40,556 nt of DNA from Paracoccaceae bacterium (GTDB lineage: Bacteria > Pseudomonadota > Alphaproteobacteria > Rhodobacterales > Rhodobacteraceae). This document shows positions 24,961 to 34,162 of the stretch, in pieces. The DNA is taken from assembly GCA_947371955.1 (NCBI GenBank), contig CANBRQ010000017.1, positions 1 through 40,556 of the forward strand, given 5' to 3'. The notes below the pieces were generated by a model, which searched no databases, was not told where the DNA came from, and saw nothing but the letters and a program-made list of their open reading frames with translations. A program made the position numbers and the translations under genes. The stretch's first letter is position 1. Every line of letters begins with the position of its first letter.

Positions 24961-26043
24961 TTACGCGGCGGCGTAGTCCGAATAGCCCGTGGCGCCCGGC
25001 GTGTAGAACAGGTCGAAGTTCGGCGCAGCCAGAGCGGTGCCGTTCTTCAGGCGCGCCACCAGATCGGGGTTCGCTATGAAGGCGCGGCCGATGCCGACCA
25101 GATCGGTCTCACCGGCATCCAAAGCGGCCTGACCCGAGGCCAGATCAAAGCTGCCGCCGAGGAAGAAGGTGCGCGGCCATGCGGCGTGCAGGGCTTTCAG
25201 GAATTCAGCCGGGATCGCCGGGTTGCCCATGGCGGCGTGGTTTGCCACGTGCAGATAGACCAGACCCGCGTCCGCCAAAGCCTTGGCCAGCGCCAGATAG
25301 GTCTCGTCCACTTCCGGATAGGGCGTCATGCCCGAAGCCATGCCGTAGGGCGAAATCCGGATGCCGACCTTGTCGCCACCGATCGCGGCGACAACGGCCT
25401 GTGCAACCTCAACCACGAAGCGAATGCGGTTCTCGACCGAGCCGCCATAGGAATCGGTGCGCTGGTTGGTGTGCGGCGACAGGAACTGTTCCAGCAGGTA
25501 GCCGTTGGCGGAGTGGAGTTCCACACCATCAAAGCCCGCCGCGACGGCGTTCTTGGAGGCGTTCACGAACTCGTCCCGGGCTGCCACGATATCGGCGGCT
25601 GTCATTTCTTCCGGCACCGGGTAATCCTGCATGCCGGCAGCATCGGTGTACATCTGGCCAGCCAAGGCGACGGGCGAGGGCGCCACGATCCGGGCCGAGG
25701 CTTCCATGTTGGCCTTATGGCTGACGCGACCGGTGTGCATCAACTGCGCGAAGATCACGCCGCCCTTGGCATGAACGGCAGCCGCAACGGGTGTCCACGC
25801 CGCGACCTGCGCATCGTTCCACAGCCCCGGCTGGCGAGTATAGCCGCGACCGTTGGCTGAAGGTGCCGTGCCTTCCGTCACGATCAGCCCTGCCGTGGCG
25901 CGCTGGCCGTAGTAGTCCGCCATGATCGCTGTCGGCACCGCATCCGCATCGGCGCGGCAGCGGGTCATCGGATTCATGACGAACCGGTTGGCCAGGTGGT
26001 GCGAGCCCATGGTGTAGGGATCGAAGACGGAGAGATGAGCCAT
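24961..26043 (-). CDS. NADH:flavin oxidoreductase, Old Yellow Enzyme family (NemA-like)
   Basis: A 360-residue FMN-dependent ene-reductase. His177, Asn180 and Tyr182 in ELHSANGYLLEQF are the substrate-anchoring pair and the proton donor of the OYE family. The LSPHTNQRTDSYGGS segment follows, and MNPMTRCRA near the N-terminus is the FMN-contacting region. It reduces activated double bonds of enals, enones, maleimides or nitro compounds in the cytoplasm. The ATG at 26043 has AAGGA seven bases upstream; a longer reading adds 13 residues. It is 132 bp downstream of hemE on the same strand; that gap shows nothing definite. A physiological substrate is not predictable. Confidence 0.92.
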   Translation of the reverse strand: MAHLSVFDPYTMGSHHLANRFVMNPMTRCRADADAVPTAIMADYYGQRATAGLIVTEGTAPSANGRGYTRQPGLWNDAQVAAWTPVAAAVHAKGGVIFAQLMHTGRVSHKANMEASARIVAPSPVALAGQMYTDAAGMQDYPVPEEMTAADIVAARDEFVNASKNAVAAGFDGVELHSANGYLLEQFLSPHTNQRTDSYGGSVENRIRFVVEVAQAVVAAIGGDKVGIRISPYGMASGMTPYPEVDETYLALAKALADAGLVYLHVANHAAMGNPAIPAEFLKALHAAWPRTFFLGGSFDLASGQAALDAGETDLVGIGRAFIANPDLVARLKNGTALAAPNFDLFYTPGATGYSDYAAA

Positions 26044-26175
26044 GTCATTTCCTTTGAGGAGATTCGCTGCGCGCAACATCATCAGTTTGCCCGCAAGAGC
26101 AACGGCGCAATCAGCCTGTCGACTGTGCGCCGCTGCACGATTACCCTGCTTGAAATTCAGCGGCCTTGCGCTGGG

Positions 26176-27207
26176 TTAGCCCGCGCGCACCGTCTCGATC
26201 ATCAGCGTCACATTGTCGGGGTTTGCATCAGGCGTGATGCCATGGCCGAGGTTGAAGATATGCGGCCCGTTCTTGAAGGCCTGCACGACACGCTTGGTTT
26301 CACGCACCAAAGCCTCGCCGCCTGTCACCATATGTTCGGGCGCAAGGTTGCCCTGAACGCAGCCCGAAACCTGCACCTTCTCTGCCGCCCATTCCGGACT
26401 GACCGAGTTGTCAATCGCCACGCAATCCGCTCCGGTTGCGGCGGCAAAGCCGATGTAACCCTCACCGGCTTCACGTGGGAAGGCGATGACGGGCAGACCG
26501 GGATGGCGGGCCTTGAGGGCTTGGATGATCCGGGCGGCGGGCTGCACGGCAAAATCGGTGAAATCCTGCCCCTTAAGGCTGCCCGCCCAGCTGTCAAACA
26601 GCTTTACCACTTCGGCCCCTGCCAAAACCTGCATCGACAGATATTCGATGGTGGCTTCAGTTATGACATCGATCAACGCCGAGAAGGTCGCACGATCCGC
26701 CGCCTTCAGCGCATGCGCAGCCCCTTGGTCCTTGCTGCCCCGCCCGGCGATCATATAGGTCGCCACGGTCCAAGGCGCTCCGGCAAAACCGATCAGCGCC
26801 GTCTCTTTCGGCAGTTCTCGCGCCAGAATCCGCACGGTTTCATAGATCGGCCCCAGCTTTTCGTGAATGTCGTCTTTTGACTTCAGCGCCTGCACGCCAC
26901 CCATCGTTGTGATGGTCGACAGACGCGGCCCCTCGCCGGTTTCAAACCACAGGTCGGCCCCCAAGGCCTGAGGCAACAGAAGGATGTCGGCAAACAGGAT
27001 CGCAGCATCAAATCTATAGCGGCGGATCGGTTGCAGCGTCACCTCGGCGGCAAGGTGCGAGTTGTAGCACAGCGACAAGAAATCGCCCGCCTGCGCCCGC
27101 GTGGCGCGGTATTCCGGCAGATAGCGCCCGGCTTGCCGCATCATCCAGATCGGCGGGGTGGGAAGGGTCTCGCCCGCCAAAGCGCGCAGTAGGGTTTTCT
27201 GGGTCAT
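26176..27207 (-). CDS. hemE: Uroporphyrinogen decarboxylase
   Basis: A 343-residue cytosolic enzyme that decarboxylates uroporphyrinogen III to coproporphyrinogen III, the shared step toward heme and bacteriochlorophyll. The signature [15 protein letters not shown] is at residues 19-33. The segments [14 protein letters not shown] and [12 protein letters not shown] are typical, and the length is normal for HemE. The ATG at 27207 is preceded by GGAG; a longer reading adds 12 residues. It is divergent from hemC with a shared control region containing a TGT-N12-ACA element. This hemE/hemC arrangement is known from Rhodobacter species. Confidence 0.97.
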   Translation of the reverse strand: MTQKTLLRALAGETLPTPPIWMMRQAGRYLPEYRATRAQAGDFLSLCYNSHLAAEVTLQPIRRYRFDAAILFADILLLPQALGADLWFETGEGPRLSTITTMGGVQALKSKDDIHEKLGPIYETVRILARELPKETALIGFAGAPWTVATYMIAGRGSKDQGAAHALKAADRATFSALIDVITEATIEYLSMQVLAGAEVVKLFDSWAGSLKGQDFTDFAVQPAARIIQALKARHPGLPVIAFPREAGEGYIGFAAATGADCVAIDNSVSPEWAAEKVQVSGCVQGNLAPEHMVTGGEALVRETKRVVQAFKNGPHIFNLGHGITPDANPDNVTLMIETVRAG

Positions 27208-27270
27208 GGCAGGCTCCGTATCGAATTGCGTCTTTGACAGCATAGGATGATTTCACCGTCTTGTGCCAGT

Positions 27271-27288
27271 TGTCAGGGCAGATTGACA
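27271..27288. promoter_or_regulatory. PpsR/CrtJ-type site TGT-N12-ACA between hemE and hemC
   Basis: TGT at 27271-27273 and ACA at 27286-27288 are separated by exactly 12 bases, the established recognition pattern of the photosynthesis repressor PpsR/CrtJ. It lies 17 bp before the hemC start and 64 bp before hemE. CrtJ control of heme genes is known in Rhodobacter capsulatus. Only one copy is present, while PpsR usually binds pairs, so function is inferred. Confidence 0.5.
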
Positions 27289-27304
27289 GCGTTATGCCTA
27301 AGCC

Positions 27305-28243
27305 ATGACACACGCGCTTCCCAGCCCCGCCCAACCCTTCAAGATCGGCACCCGTGGATCTCCGCTTGCCCTTTGGCAGGCGCATGAGGTCCGCCGCAGT
27401 CTGATGGAGGCGTTTGCCCTGCCGATTGAGGCGTTCGAGGTGGTGGTGATCAAGGTCACCGGAGACCAGATCCTCGACAAGGCGCTGAAGGAAATCGGCG
27501 GCAAGGGGCTGTTCACCCGCGAAATCGAAGAGGCATTGCTGGCCGGCGGCATCGACATTGCGGTCCATTCCATGAAGGACATGCCGACGATCCAGCCCGA
27601 CGGTCTGCTGCTGGATTGCTACCTGCCTCGGGAAGATGTGCGCGATGGCTTCGTCTCGCCCACGGTTCCTGCCCTTATGGAATTGCCGGAGGGAGCGGTC
27701 GTCGGCTCCTCCAGCCTGCGGCGCCGGGCGCAACTGGCGCATCGGCGGCCGGATTTGAAGCTGGTGGAATTTCGCGGCAATGTGCAGACCCGCATGAAGA
27801 AGCTCGAAGACGGCGTGGCGCTGGCGACGTTCCTTGCGATGGCGGGGCTGAACCGTCTGGGCATGGCCCACGCGGCACGGTCTGCGATAGCCGTGGATGA
27901 AATGCTGCCCGCCGTGGCCCAAGGCGCAATTGGGATCGAGCGGCGCAGCGCTGACCCTCGGGCCGAGGCGCTGCTGGCAGCGATCCACCACACGCCCACC
28001 GGTCAGCAGTTGACGGCCGAGCGGTCGTTCCTCGCCCATCTCGACGGCTCCTGCGAGACGCCGATTGCCGGGCTTGCGGTGCTGGAGGGCGATGGCCTTT
28101 GGCTGCGCGGGGAAATCCTGCGCCCTGATGGCTCCAAGGTGATCGCGGGCAATCTGAGAGGCCCGATTGCCGATGCCGCCGAGATTGGCCGCACTTTAGC
28201 CGCCGACCTTCTGGGTCGTGCAGGTCCCGGGTTCTTCAGCTAA
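27305..28243 (+). CDS. hemC: Porphobilinogen deaminase (hydroxymethylbilane synthase)
   Basis: A 312-residue enzyme that joins four porphobilinogens into hydroxymethylbilane. Cys250 in LDGSCETPIAG is the attachment site of the dipyrromethane cofactor. VHSMKDMP holds the catalytic Asp (residue 92), and GSSSLRRRAQL holds the cofactor-binding arginines. The N-terminal IGTRGSPLALWQA is the family signature. No strong ribosome-binding site is seen before the ATG at 27305. Its stop overlaps that of the convergent ScfR-type regulator (CTAA), leaving no room for a separate terminator. Confidence 0.97.
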   Translation: MTHALPSPAQPFKIGTRGSPLALWQAHEVRRSLMEAFALPIEAFEVVVIKVTGDQILDKALKEIGGKGLFTREIEEALLAGGIDIAVHSMKDMPTIQPDGLLLDCYLPREDVRDGFVSPTVPALMELPEGAVVGSSSLRRRAQLAHRRPDLKLVEFRGNVQTRMKKLEDGVALATFLAMAGLNRLGMAHAARSAIAVDEMLPAVAQGAIGIERRSADPRAEALLAAIHHTPTGQQLTAERSFLAHLDGSCETPIAGLAVLEGDGLWLRGEILRPDGSKVIAGNLRGPIADAAEIGRTLAADLLGRAGPGFFS

Positions 28244-29634
28244 ACATCATAGCGCGTGACGCCCCGGCGGAGTTCATCCACCGGCTGGGTCAGGATCGCC
28301 GCCTGATGCGCGCGTTGGTCGCAACTTGCGCGCGGGCAGATGCGGCAGTTGATGCCGATTTGGGTCATCCTTGCGTCGGGCATCGAGAAGCTCTCGGCAT
28401 ATCCGATTTCCGTTGCGTACTGGATGGCACAGCCCATCGCCACCGCCAACCGGTTGTCCTGCGCGTGCCGCTCCCATGTCGGGCGGTCGACGGTGCGCGA
28501 GAAGACGAAGAACTGGCTGCGGTCGGGCATCTCCACGAACTGCGGCATGATGCGGCCGGGGGTGCGGAAGCTGGTGTGCACGTCCAGCCGGGGACAGGCG
28601 CCGCCGTATTCGGCAAGGTGGAAGTCTGACGCGTTGAAGCGCTTGGTTACATTGCCGCCCTTGTCGATGCGCAGGAAGAAGAAAGGGACACCCTGAGCGC
28701 CCTCGCGCTGCAAGGTGGTGGCGCGGTGGCAGGCCTGTTCAAAGCTGACACCGAAGCGCGTGGCGATATGGTCGAAGTCGTATTTCGACGCCTTCGCCTC
28801 GGCCAGAAATGCCGCGTAGGGCATCAGCACGGCTGCAGCGAAGTAGTTCGCCAGTTCCACCCGCAACCGTGCCACGCCACGCGGGTCCGTGATGCCGCTG
28901 CGCTGGATCAGGGTGTCCAAGAGGGCGCGCTGCTCCAACAGACCGGCCATATGGACCAGTTGGAAGGTCCGGTTCGGGTGATCCAGCGCCTCTGAAAGTA
29001 AGATCTCTCGCCGGTTTTCGTCATATTGGCGCAGCGCGCCGGGCAGGTCCTCGACCCGACAAAGACGAACGTTGACGCCGAGCGTATCGCGCAGGCGGCG
29101 TTTCAGGGCGACATACAGTTCATCTCGGTCAATGGGTTCGGGCCAGAACAACCCTGCCGCTTCCTCCAGTTCCCGGAAATGATTCCGGTTGCGGCGGAAG
29201 ATGTCATGCACGGCGGCTTCCGGAGAAGCCGTCAACTGCGGCCCGCCGCTTTCCGTCAGGGACAAAAGCTGGTCCGACACCACTTGATAGCTGCGATAAA
29301 GTGTCATGAAGCTTTGCACCAGACCCGGAGCATGCACCAAGGCCGCCCGCAACTGAGGCAGGTCGGGGCGGGTCTGGGTGAACAGCGGCCCCTGAATCAC
29401 CGCCCGCAAGTCGGCGAGTTGGGCCGTGCCGTCTTCCTCGGCAATGTCGCGCCAGTCAACGCCATAGGCCTCGAACACGCGCAACAGAACCTGAACCGAC
29501 ACCGATCTTTCGTTGTTTTCCAGCAGGTTGACGTAAGACGGGCTGATCCCAAGCACCTTGGCCATCGCGCCTTGGGTCTCGCCCCGCTCCAGTCGCAGAC
29601 GCCGCAGATGGGGGCCGATGAAGGTCTTTTGCAT
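28240..29634 (-). CDS. ScfR-family (XRE) transcriptional regulator, RamB/PccR-like
   Basis: A 464-residue regulator. An XRE helix-turn-helix lies at residues about 7-62 (GETQGAMAKVLGISPSYVNL). A central ImmA/IrrE-like domain has FQLVHMAGLLEQ, with the metal-binding HExxH degenerate. The C-terminal ScfR domain ends in a cysteine cluster INCRICPRASCDQRA. This architecture is that of short-chain-fatty-acyl regulators (RamB, PrpR/MsCR, PccR), which sense acyl-CoA and control acetate, propionate or glyoxylate metabolism. It is divergent from sgaA-mcl-mtkAB, so control of that operon is likely (inference). I chose the ATG at 29634; a GTG at 29646 is also possible. Neither has a strong ribosome-binding site. 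Confidence 0.88.
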   Translation of the reverse strand: MQKTFIGPHLRRLRLERGETQGAMAKVLGISPSYVNLLENNERSVSVQVLLRVFEAYGVDWRDIAEEDGTAQLADLRAVIQGPLFTQTRPDLPQLRAALVHAPGLVQSFMTLYRSYQVVSDQLLSLTESGGPQLTASPEAAVHDIFRRNRNHFRELEEAAGLFWPEPIDRDELYVALKRRLRDTLGVNVRLCRVEDLPGALRQYDENRREILLSEALDHPNRTFQLVHMAGLLEQRALLDTLIQRSGITDPRGVARLRVELANYFAAAVLMPYAAFLAEAKASKYDFDHIATRFGVSFEQACHRATTLQREGAQGVPFFFLRIDKGGNVTKRFNASDFHLAEYGGACPRLDVHTSFRTPGRIMPQFVEMPDRSQFFVFSRTVDRPTWERHAQDNRLAVAMGCAIQYATEIGYAESFSMPDARMTQIGINCRICPRASCDQRAHQAAILTQPVDELRRGVTRYDV

Positions 29635-29663
29635 ACCGTCGCACACATTGAGTGATTTGTCGT

Positions 29664-29697
29664 GTTTACAATATCACATTTCTGAAATTCTGTAAAC
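29664..29697. promoter_or_regulatory. Inverted repeat GTTTACA-N20-TGTAAAC between ScfR-type regulator and sgaA
   Basis: Perfect 7-bp arms at 29664-29670 and 29691-29697 flank a central TTTCTGAAA. The right arm continues TGTAAACTTTCGCA, which resembles the AAACTTTGCAAA-type sites reported for RamB-like regulators. A second TTTTGCATAAA lies at 29735-29745. These fit an operator for the adjacent ScfR protein acting on itself and on the glyoxylate operon. Confidence 0.45.
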
Positions 29698-29781
29698 TTT
29701 CGCATTCACAGCGCAACCTGTTTTCATTTTGCATAAATCTTCGACGGTGCGAAAGGGGGCCCAAGCAAAGCGGAGGACCCC

Positions 29782-30978
29782 ATGCGTACTGGCATCAATC
29801 ACCTGTTCATTCCCGGCCCGACCAACGTTCCCGAAAGCGTCCGTCAGGCGATGAACGTGCCAATGCAGGATCACCGCGCCCATGACTTCGGTGCGCCGAA
29901 TGTGGGCATGTTCCGCGACCTGAAATCGCTGTTCCGCACCAAGGATGGCCATGTGCTCTTGTTCCCCGGCTCAGGCACCGGCGCGTGGGAGGCCGCGATC
30001 ACCAACACGCTGAACCCGGGCGACCGCGTTTTGATGGCGCGGCATGGCCAGTTCTCGGTCCTCTGGGCGCAGATGGCGCAGCGGTTGGGACTGAACGTTG
30101 ACCTGATCGACCTTCCGTGGGGCGCAGGTGCGCCGATCAGCGAGTTTGCAAGGCTGCTGGGAGCCGACCGCAAAGGCGAGATCAAGGCGGTGTTCGTCAC
30201 GCACAATGAAACTGCGACCGGCGTCACATCGGATATCGCCGCCGTCCGTCGGGTGATGGATGAGGCCTTCCACGAGGCGCTGCTGTTCGTCGATGGCGTC
30301 TCCTCCATCGGTTGCCTGCCGTTCGAGATGGACGCATGGGGCGTCGATTTGGCCGTGACGGGAAGCCAGAAGGGGCTGATGCTTCCCCCCGGTCTGGGAA
30401 TCTTGGGCGTCAGCCCTAAGGCGCTGAAAGCGTCAGAGACGGCGACGATGCGTCGGGCGTACTTCGAATTCTCCGATCAGGTGAAGAACAACGAGACCGG
30501 CTACTACCCGTACACACCGCCCGTCCAACTGCTGCACGGTTTGCGTGCGGCCCTGGCCCGGATTGCCGAAGAAGGTCCGGAAAACGTCATCGCTCGTCAC
30601 CGCCGCTTGGCCGCCGGTGTCCGCGCGGCTGTGAAGGCCTGGGGGCTGGAGGTTTGTGCGGAAAGCCCGTCGCTCTACTCCGACACCGTCACCGCGATCC
30701 GCACGCCCGATGGCGTTGATGCCCGCGATGTGATCCGCATCGGATACGACCGTTACAACGCCTCGTTCGGCTCGGGCCTCGGGCCGCTGGCCGGCAAGGT
30801 ATTCCGCATCGGCCATATCGGTGACAGCAACGAGGGCATGTGCCTGACAGCTATCGCCCTTGCCGAACTGTGCCTCGCTGCGGCGGGCGCCACGATTCAA
30901 TTCGGCTCTGGCGTTGCTGCGGCGCAGGCCGTCTATGCCCAACCCGCTATCCAGGCCGCCCAGATTGCCGCTGAATAA
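29782..30978 (+). CDS. sgaA: Serine-glyoxylate aminotransferase
   Basis: A 398-residue class V PLP aminotransferase. Lys197 in TGSQKGLMLPPG is the PLP lysine, FPGSGTGAWE at 61-70 is the phosphate-binding loop, and GPTNVPESVRQAM starts the fold. It transfers the amino group of serine to glyoxylate, giving hydroxypyruvate and glycine. The similar aspartate-glyoxylate aminotransferase BhcA is annotated alike, but its partners bhcB, bhcC and bhcD are absent here. The neighbours mcl, mtkA and mtkB favour the serine-cycle assignment. The ATG at 29782 follows GGAGGA. First gene of a four-gene operon. Confidence 0.88.
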   Translation: MRTGINHLFIPGPTNVPESVRQAMNVPMQDHRAHDFGAPNVGMFRDLKSLFRTKDGHVLLFPGSGTGAWEAAITNTLNPGDRVLMARHGQFSVLWAQMAQRLGLNVDLIDLPWGAGAPISEFARLLGADRKGEIKAVFVTHNETATGVTSDIAAVRRVMDEAFHEALLFVDGVSSIGCLPFEMDAWGVDLAVTGSQKGLMLPPGLGILGVSPKALKASETATMRRAYFEFSDQVKNNETGYYPYTPPVQLLHGLRAALARIAEEGPENVIARHRRLAAGVRAAVKAWGLEVCAESPSLYSDTVTAIRTPDGVDARDVIRIGYDRYNASFGSGLGPLAGKVFRIGHIGDSNEGMCLTAIALAELCLAAAGATIQFGSGVAAAQAVYAQPAIQAAQIAAE

Positions 30979-30990
30979 AAGGACTTCAAG

Positions 30991-31929
30991 ATGAGCCACA
31001 CGCTTCACCCCATGCGCAAGGCGCGCCTGCAGCGTTCGGAACTGGCGGTTCCGGCGTCCAACCCTGCGATGATCGACAAGGCGGCGGATGGTCCGGCGGA
31101 TTATGTCTTTCTGGATCTGGAGGATGCCATTGCACCCTCGGAAAAAGTGCAGGCCCGCAAGAACGCCATTCAAGCGCTGAACGACATCGACTGGCGCGCC
31201 AAGGGCAAGACGGTTTCGGTGCGGATCAACGGGCTGGACACCCACTACATGTACCGCGACGTGGTGGATGTGATGGAGCAGGCCGGCGACAAAGTCGACA
31301 CCCTTCTGGTGCCCAAGGTCGCCGTCACGGGAGACCTGTACATGGTGGAAGCCATGGTCAACCAGATCGAACAAGCGAAGGGCTTCACCACCCGTGTGGG
31401 CCTTGAGGCTTTGATTGAAACCGCGCTTGGCATGGCGAATGTCGAAGCCATCGCCCAGTTCGGCGGGCGGCTGGAGGCTTTGCACTTTGGAGTGGCGGAT
31501 TTTGCCGCTTCCATGCGGGCGCGCACGACGAACATAGGCGGGCTGAACCCGCATTATCCGGGCGATCAGTGGCACGCCTCGATCAGCCGGATGGTGGTGG
31601 CCTGCCGGGCTTATGGCCTTCGGGCGATCGACGGCCCGTTCGGCGATTTCAGCGATCCGGAGGGCTACAAGGATGGCGCCCGCCGGGCTGCTGCTTTGGG
31701 CTGTGAGGGGAAATGGGCGATCCATCCCTCGCAGATCGCACTGGCCAATGAGGTCTTCTCGCCGCCGGAAGCCGAGGTGACCCGCGCTCGCCGCATCATC
31801 GAGGAACTGCGCAAGGCGGAAGCGCAGGGCAAAGGGGCAGCACAACTGGATGGCCGCATGATCGATGCGGCGTCTGAACGGATGGCGATGAACGTGCTGG
31901 TTCTGGCCGACGCAATCGCCGCGAAATAG
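30991..31929 (+). CDS. mcl: L-malyl-CoA/beta-methylmalyl-CoA lyase
   Basis: A 312-residue CitE-like TIM-barrel lyase. FLDLEDAIAPSEK, RINGLDTHYMYRD, LVPKVAVTGD and the Mg-binding GLEALIETALGMAN are the family landmarks, and HFGVADFAASM and WAIHPSQI are conserved further on. It cleaves malyl-CoA to acetyl-CoA and glyoxylate reversibly; Rhodobacter relatives also use beta-methylmalyl-CoA (ethylmalonyl-CoA pathway). It follows sgaA by 12 bp with AAAGGA as ribosome-binding site. Together with mtkAB it links malate to glyoxylate and acetyl-CoA. Confidence 0.93.
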   Translation: MSHTLHPMRKARLQRSELAVPASNPAMIDKAADGPADYVFLDLEDAIAPSEKVQARKNAIQALNDIDWRAKGKTVSVRINGLDTHYMYRDVVDVMEQAGDKVDTLLVPKVAVTGDLYMVEAMVNQIEQAKGFTTRVGLEALIETALGMANVEAIAQFGGRLEALHFGVADFAASMRARTTNIGGLNPHYPGDQWHASISRMVVACRAYGLRAIDGPFGDFSDPEGYKDGARRAAALGCEGKWAIHPSQIALANEVFSPPEAEVTRARRIIEELRKAEAQGKGAAQLDGRMIDAASERMAMNVLVLADAIAAK

Positions 31930-31941
31930 GGGGAGGGACAG

Positions 31942-33114
31942 ATGGACATTCACGAATATCAGGCCAAGGAAATCCTCGCCCGTTTTGGCGTGCCGGTGCC
32001 GCGTGGCGGGCTTGCCTACAGCCCGGAACAGGCAGGCTACAGGGCGCGGGAACTGGGCGGCAATGCCTGGGTCGTCAAGGCGCAAATCCACTCCGGTGGG
32101 CGTGGAGCTGCTGGTGGCGTGAAGCTGTGCAAGACGCCGGATGAGGTGCATGCCTTTGCGGCCACTCTGTTCGGCAAGCAGCTTGTCACCAAACAGACCG
32201 ATGCCAATGGCAAGGGCGTATACCGCGTCTGGGTGGAAGGCGCATCCGACATTGCGCAGGAACTGTACCTCGGCTTCGTGCTGGACCGGAAATCGGAGCG
32301 GATCATGATCGTGGCCTCCGCCCACGGCGGGATGGAGATCGAGGATCTGGCCGACAACGACCCAACCTCGTTGCGCCGCATGACGATTGACCCGGCCGTG
32401 GGCTTGTCTGAGTTTCAGGCGCGTGAACTGGCTTTCCAGCTTGGCCTGAAAGGCGGGCAGATCGCCCAGATGGTTACGACTCTGCGCGCTTGCTACCGCG
32501 CCTATCGTGATCTGGATGCCGTGATGGTAGAGATCAATCCGTTGGTCATCACCCGCTCTGGCGACCTTGTGGCGCTGGATGCCAAGATGTCCTTCGACAC
32601 CAACGCCCTGTTCCGCCAGCCGCAAATCGCCGAACTGCGCGACCGCAGCCAGGAGGACCCGCGCGAAAGCACGGCGGGCGATCACGGGCTATCCTATGTG
32701 GGTCTTGAAGGCGACATCGGCTGCATCATCAACGGCGCCGGTCTCGCTATGGCCACCATGGACATGATCAAGCTGGCCGGGGGCGAGCCTGCCAACTTCC
32801 TCGACATCGGTGGCGGCGCTTCCCCGGAGCGTGTCGTGCGGGCGTTCCGCACTGTGCTGGCCGATGGCAATGTATCGGTCATCCTTGTGAACATCTTCGC
32901 CGGCATCAACCGCTGCGATTGGGTCGCCCAAGGCGTGGTGCAGGCCTACAAGGAAGTGGGTCTGACCATTCCGGTAGTGGTCCGTCTTGCCGGCACCAAT
33001 GTCGAAGAGGGCAAGGCCATCATCGACAATTCTGGTCTGCCGCTGATCTCTGCGGACAGTCTTGCGGAAGCTGCCGCTGCCGCCGTCGCCGCCCGCCCGC
33101 GTCAAGCCGCCTGA
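31942..33114 (+). CDS. mtkA: Malate-CoA ligase beta subunit
   Basis: A 390-residue SucC-like protein. The ATP-grasp domain starts [12 protein letters not shown] and has [14 protein letters not shown]. The C-terminal CoA-ligase domain has [14 protein letters not shown] and [14 protein letters not shown]. The sequence VEINPLVIT is the Mg-ATP-binding strand. Length matches MtkA of methylotrophs (390 aa). Its place between mcl and the alpha subunit, rather than beside 2-oxoglutarate dehydrogenase genes, supports malate over succinate as substrate. It works with MtkB to make malyl-CoA from malate, CoA and ATP. The ribosome-binding site GGGGGAGGGA precedes the ATG. Confidence 0.9.
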   Translation: MDIHEYQAKEILARFGVPVPRGGLAYSPEQAGYRARELGGNAWVVKAQIHSGGRGAAGGVKLCKTPDEVHAFAATLFGKQLVTKQTDANGKGVYRVWVEGASDIAQELYLGFVLDRKSERIMIVASAHGGMEIEDLADNDPTSLRRMTIDPAVGLSEFQARELAFQLGLKGGQIAQMVTTLRACYRAYRDLDAVMVEINPLVITRSGDLVALDAKMSFDTNALFRQPQIAELRDRSQEDPRESTAGDHGLSYVGLEGDIGCIINGAGLAMATMDMIKLAGGEPANFLDIGGGASPERVVRAFRTVLADGNVSVILVNIFAGINRCDWVAQGVVQAYKEVGLTIPVVVRLAGTNVEEGKAIIDNSGLPLISADSLAEAAAAAVAARPRQAA

Positions 33115-33125
33115 AGGAGGACAAC

Positions 33126-34022
33126 ATGGCCATTCTCATCACCGAAAGCACCCGCGTCATCGTTCAGGGCATGTCCGGCCGGATCGGCAGCTTCCACGCC
33201 GCCGACATGATCAAGCACGGCACCAATGTCGTCGGCGGCGTTACCCCCGGCAAAGGGGGGGAGACCGTCCTCGATCGCCCGCTGTTCAACACGGTGCGCG
33301 AAGCGGTGGAACAGGTCGGCGCGGAAGCCTCGCTGATTTTCGTACCGCCGCCCTTCGCGGCTGACGCGATCATGGAGGCCGCTGATGCCGGCATCAAGAC
33401 CGCCGTTTGCGTCACCGACGGCATCCCCAGCCAAGACATGATGCGGGTCAAGCGGTTCCTCCGCCGCTATCCCGAGACGCGCAAGATGCGCTTGATCGGG
33501 CCGAACTGCGCGGGGATCATCTCGCCTGGAAAGGGCTTCATGGGCATCATGCCGCCGCATATCTACATGCCGGGGCGGATCGGCATCGTGGGCCGTTCCG
33601 GCACGCTGGGATATGAGGCTGCGGCGCAGATGAAGGCGCTGGGCATCGGGGTTTCCACCTCGGTCGGCATTGGTGGCGACCCGATCAACGGCTCCAGCTT
33701 CCGCGACATTCTGGAACTGTTCGAGGCTGACCCGGAGACCGATGCCGTCATGATGATCGGTGAAATAGGCGGCCCGCAGGAAGCCGAGGCCGCCGCCTAT
33801 GCCCGCGACCAGATGCGCAAGCCGGTTGTGGCCTATATCGCCGGCCTTTCGGCGCCCAAGGGCCGCAAGATGGGCCATGCCGGGGCGATCGTCTCGGCCT
33901 TCGGGGAAAGCGCACAAGAGAAGGTCGAGATATTGGCTGCTGCCGGGATCACCGTGGCGCCCAACCCCTCGGCCATGGGCGAGACGATGGCCCGCGTTCT
34001 GGCCCATCGCAAAGCCGCCTGA
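33126..34022 (+). CDS. mtkB: Malate-CoA ligase alpha subunit
   Basis: A 298-residue SucD-like protein. The N-terminal Rossmann CoA-binding domain has [17 protein letters not shown]. Conserved [11 protein letters not shown] and [11 protein letters not shown] follow. His251 in [10 protein letters not shown] is the phosphohistidine that relays phosphate to CoA formation. It forms the heteromeric enzyme with MtkA. I chose the ATG at 33126 because GAAGGAGG precedes it and because [15 protein letters not shown] is the typical start; a longer reading overlaps mtkA in another frame. Last gene of the sgaA-mcl-mtkAB operon. Confidence 0.9.
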   Translation: MAILITESTRVIVQGMSGRIGSFHAADMIKHGTNVVGGVTPGKGGETVLDRPLFNTVREAVEQVGAEASLIFVPPPFAADAIMEAADAGIKTAVCVTDGIPSQDMMRVKRFLRRYPETRKMRLIGPNCAGIISPGKGFMGIMPPHIYMPGRIGIVGRSGTLGYEAAAQMKALGIGVSTSVGIGGDPINGSSFRDILELFEADPETDAVMMIGEIGGPQEAEAAAYARDQMRKPVVAYIAGLSAPKGRKMGHAGAIVSAFGESAQEKVEILAAAGITVAPNPSAMGETMARVLAHRKAA

Positions 34023-34028
34023 GGCCTT

Positions 34029-34054
34029 GGGCAACCGCCCGTTTGCGGTTGCCC
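34029..34054 (+). terminator. Intrinsic terminator-like hairpin after mtkB
   Basis: GGGCAACCGC and GCGGTTGCCC form a perfect 10-bp stem with a 6-base loop, seven bases after the mtkB stop. Only a short mixed T tract follows (GCAGGTTCTTCGG). It plausibly ends the sgaA-mcl-mtkAB transcript. Confidence 0.65.
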
Positions 34055-34162
34055 GCAGGTTCTTCGGACCAACGCGCATCGGTGCGCCGATCCGGCTCAG
34101 GGTCCAGACCGATCCGCATGACCGCCTAAAGCGGCCCGGGCGAGATTCGTATGGAGGCCGTC

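Noticed and set aside
29782-30978. Aspartate-glyoxylate aminotransferase BhcA of the beta-hydroxyaspartate cycle
   Set aside because: Sequence families are close, but the partner genes bhcB, bhcC and bhcD are absent and mcl-mtkAB follow directly, so the serine-cycle enzyme is more likely.
30433-32685. Minus-strand 750-codon open frame across sgaA, mcl and mtkA
   Set aside because: It spans three well-supported plus-strand genes and their ribosome-binding sites, and has no recognisable domain.
31942-34022. Succinyl-CoA synthetase sucCD
   Set aside because: Same fold, but operon context with mcl and sgaA and protein lengths fit malate-CoA ligase; no TCA-cycle genes adjoin.
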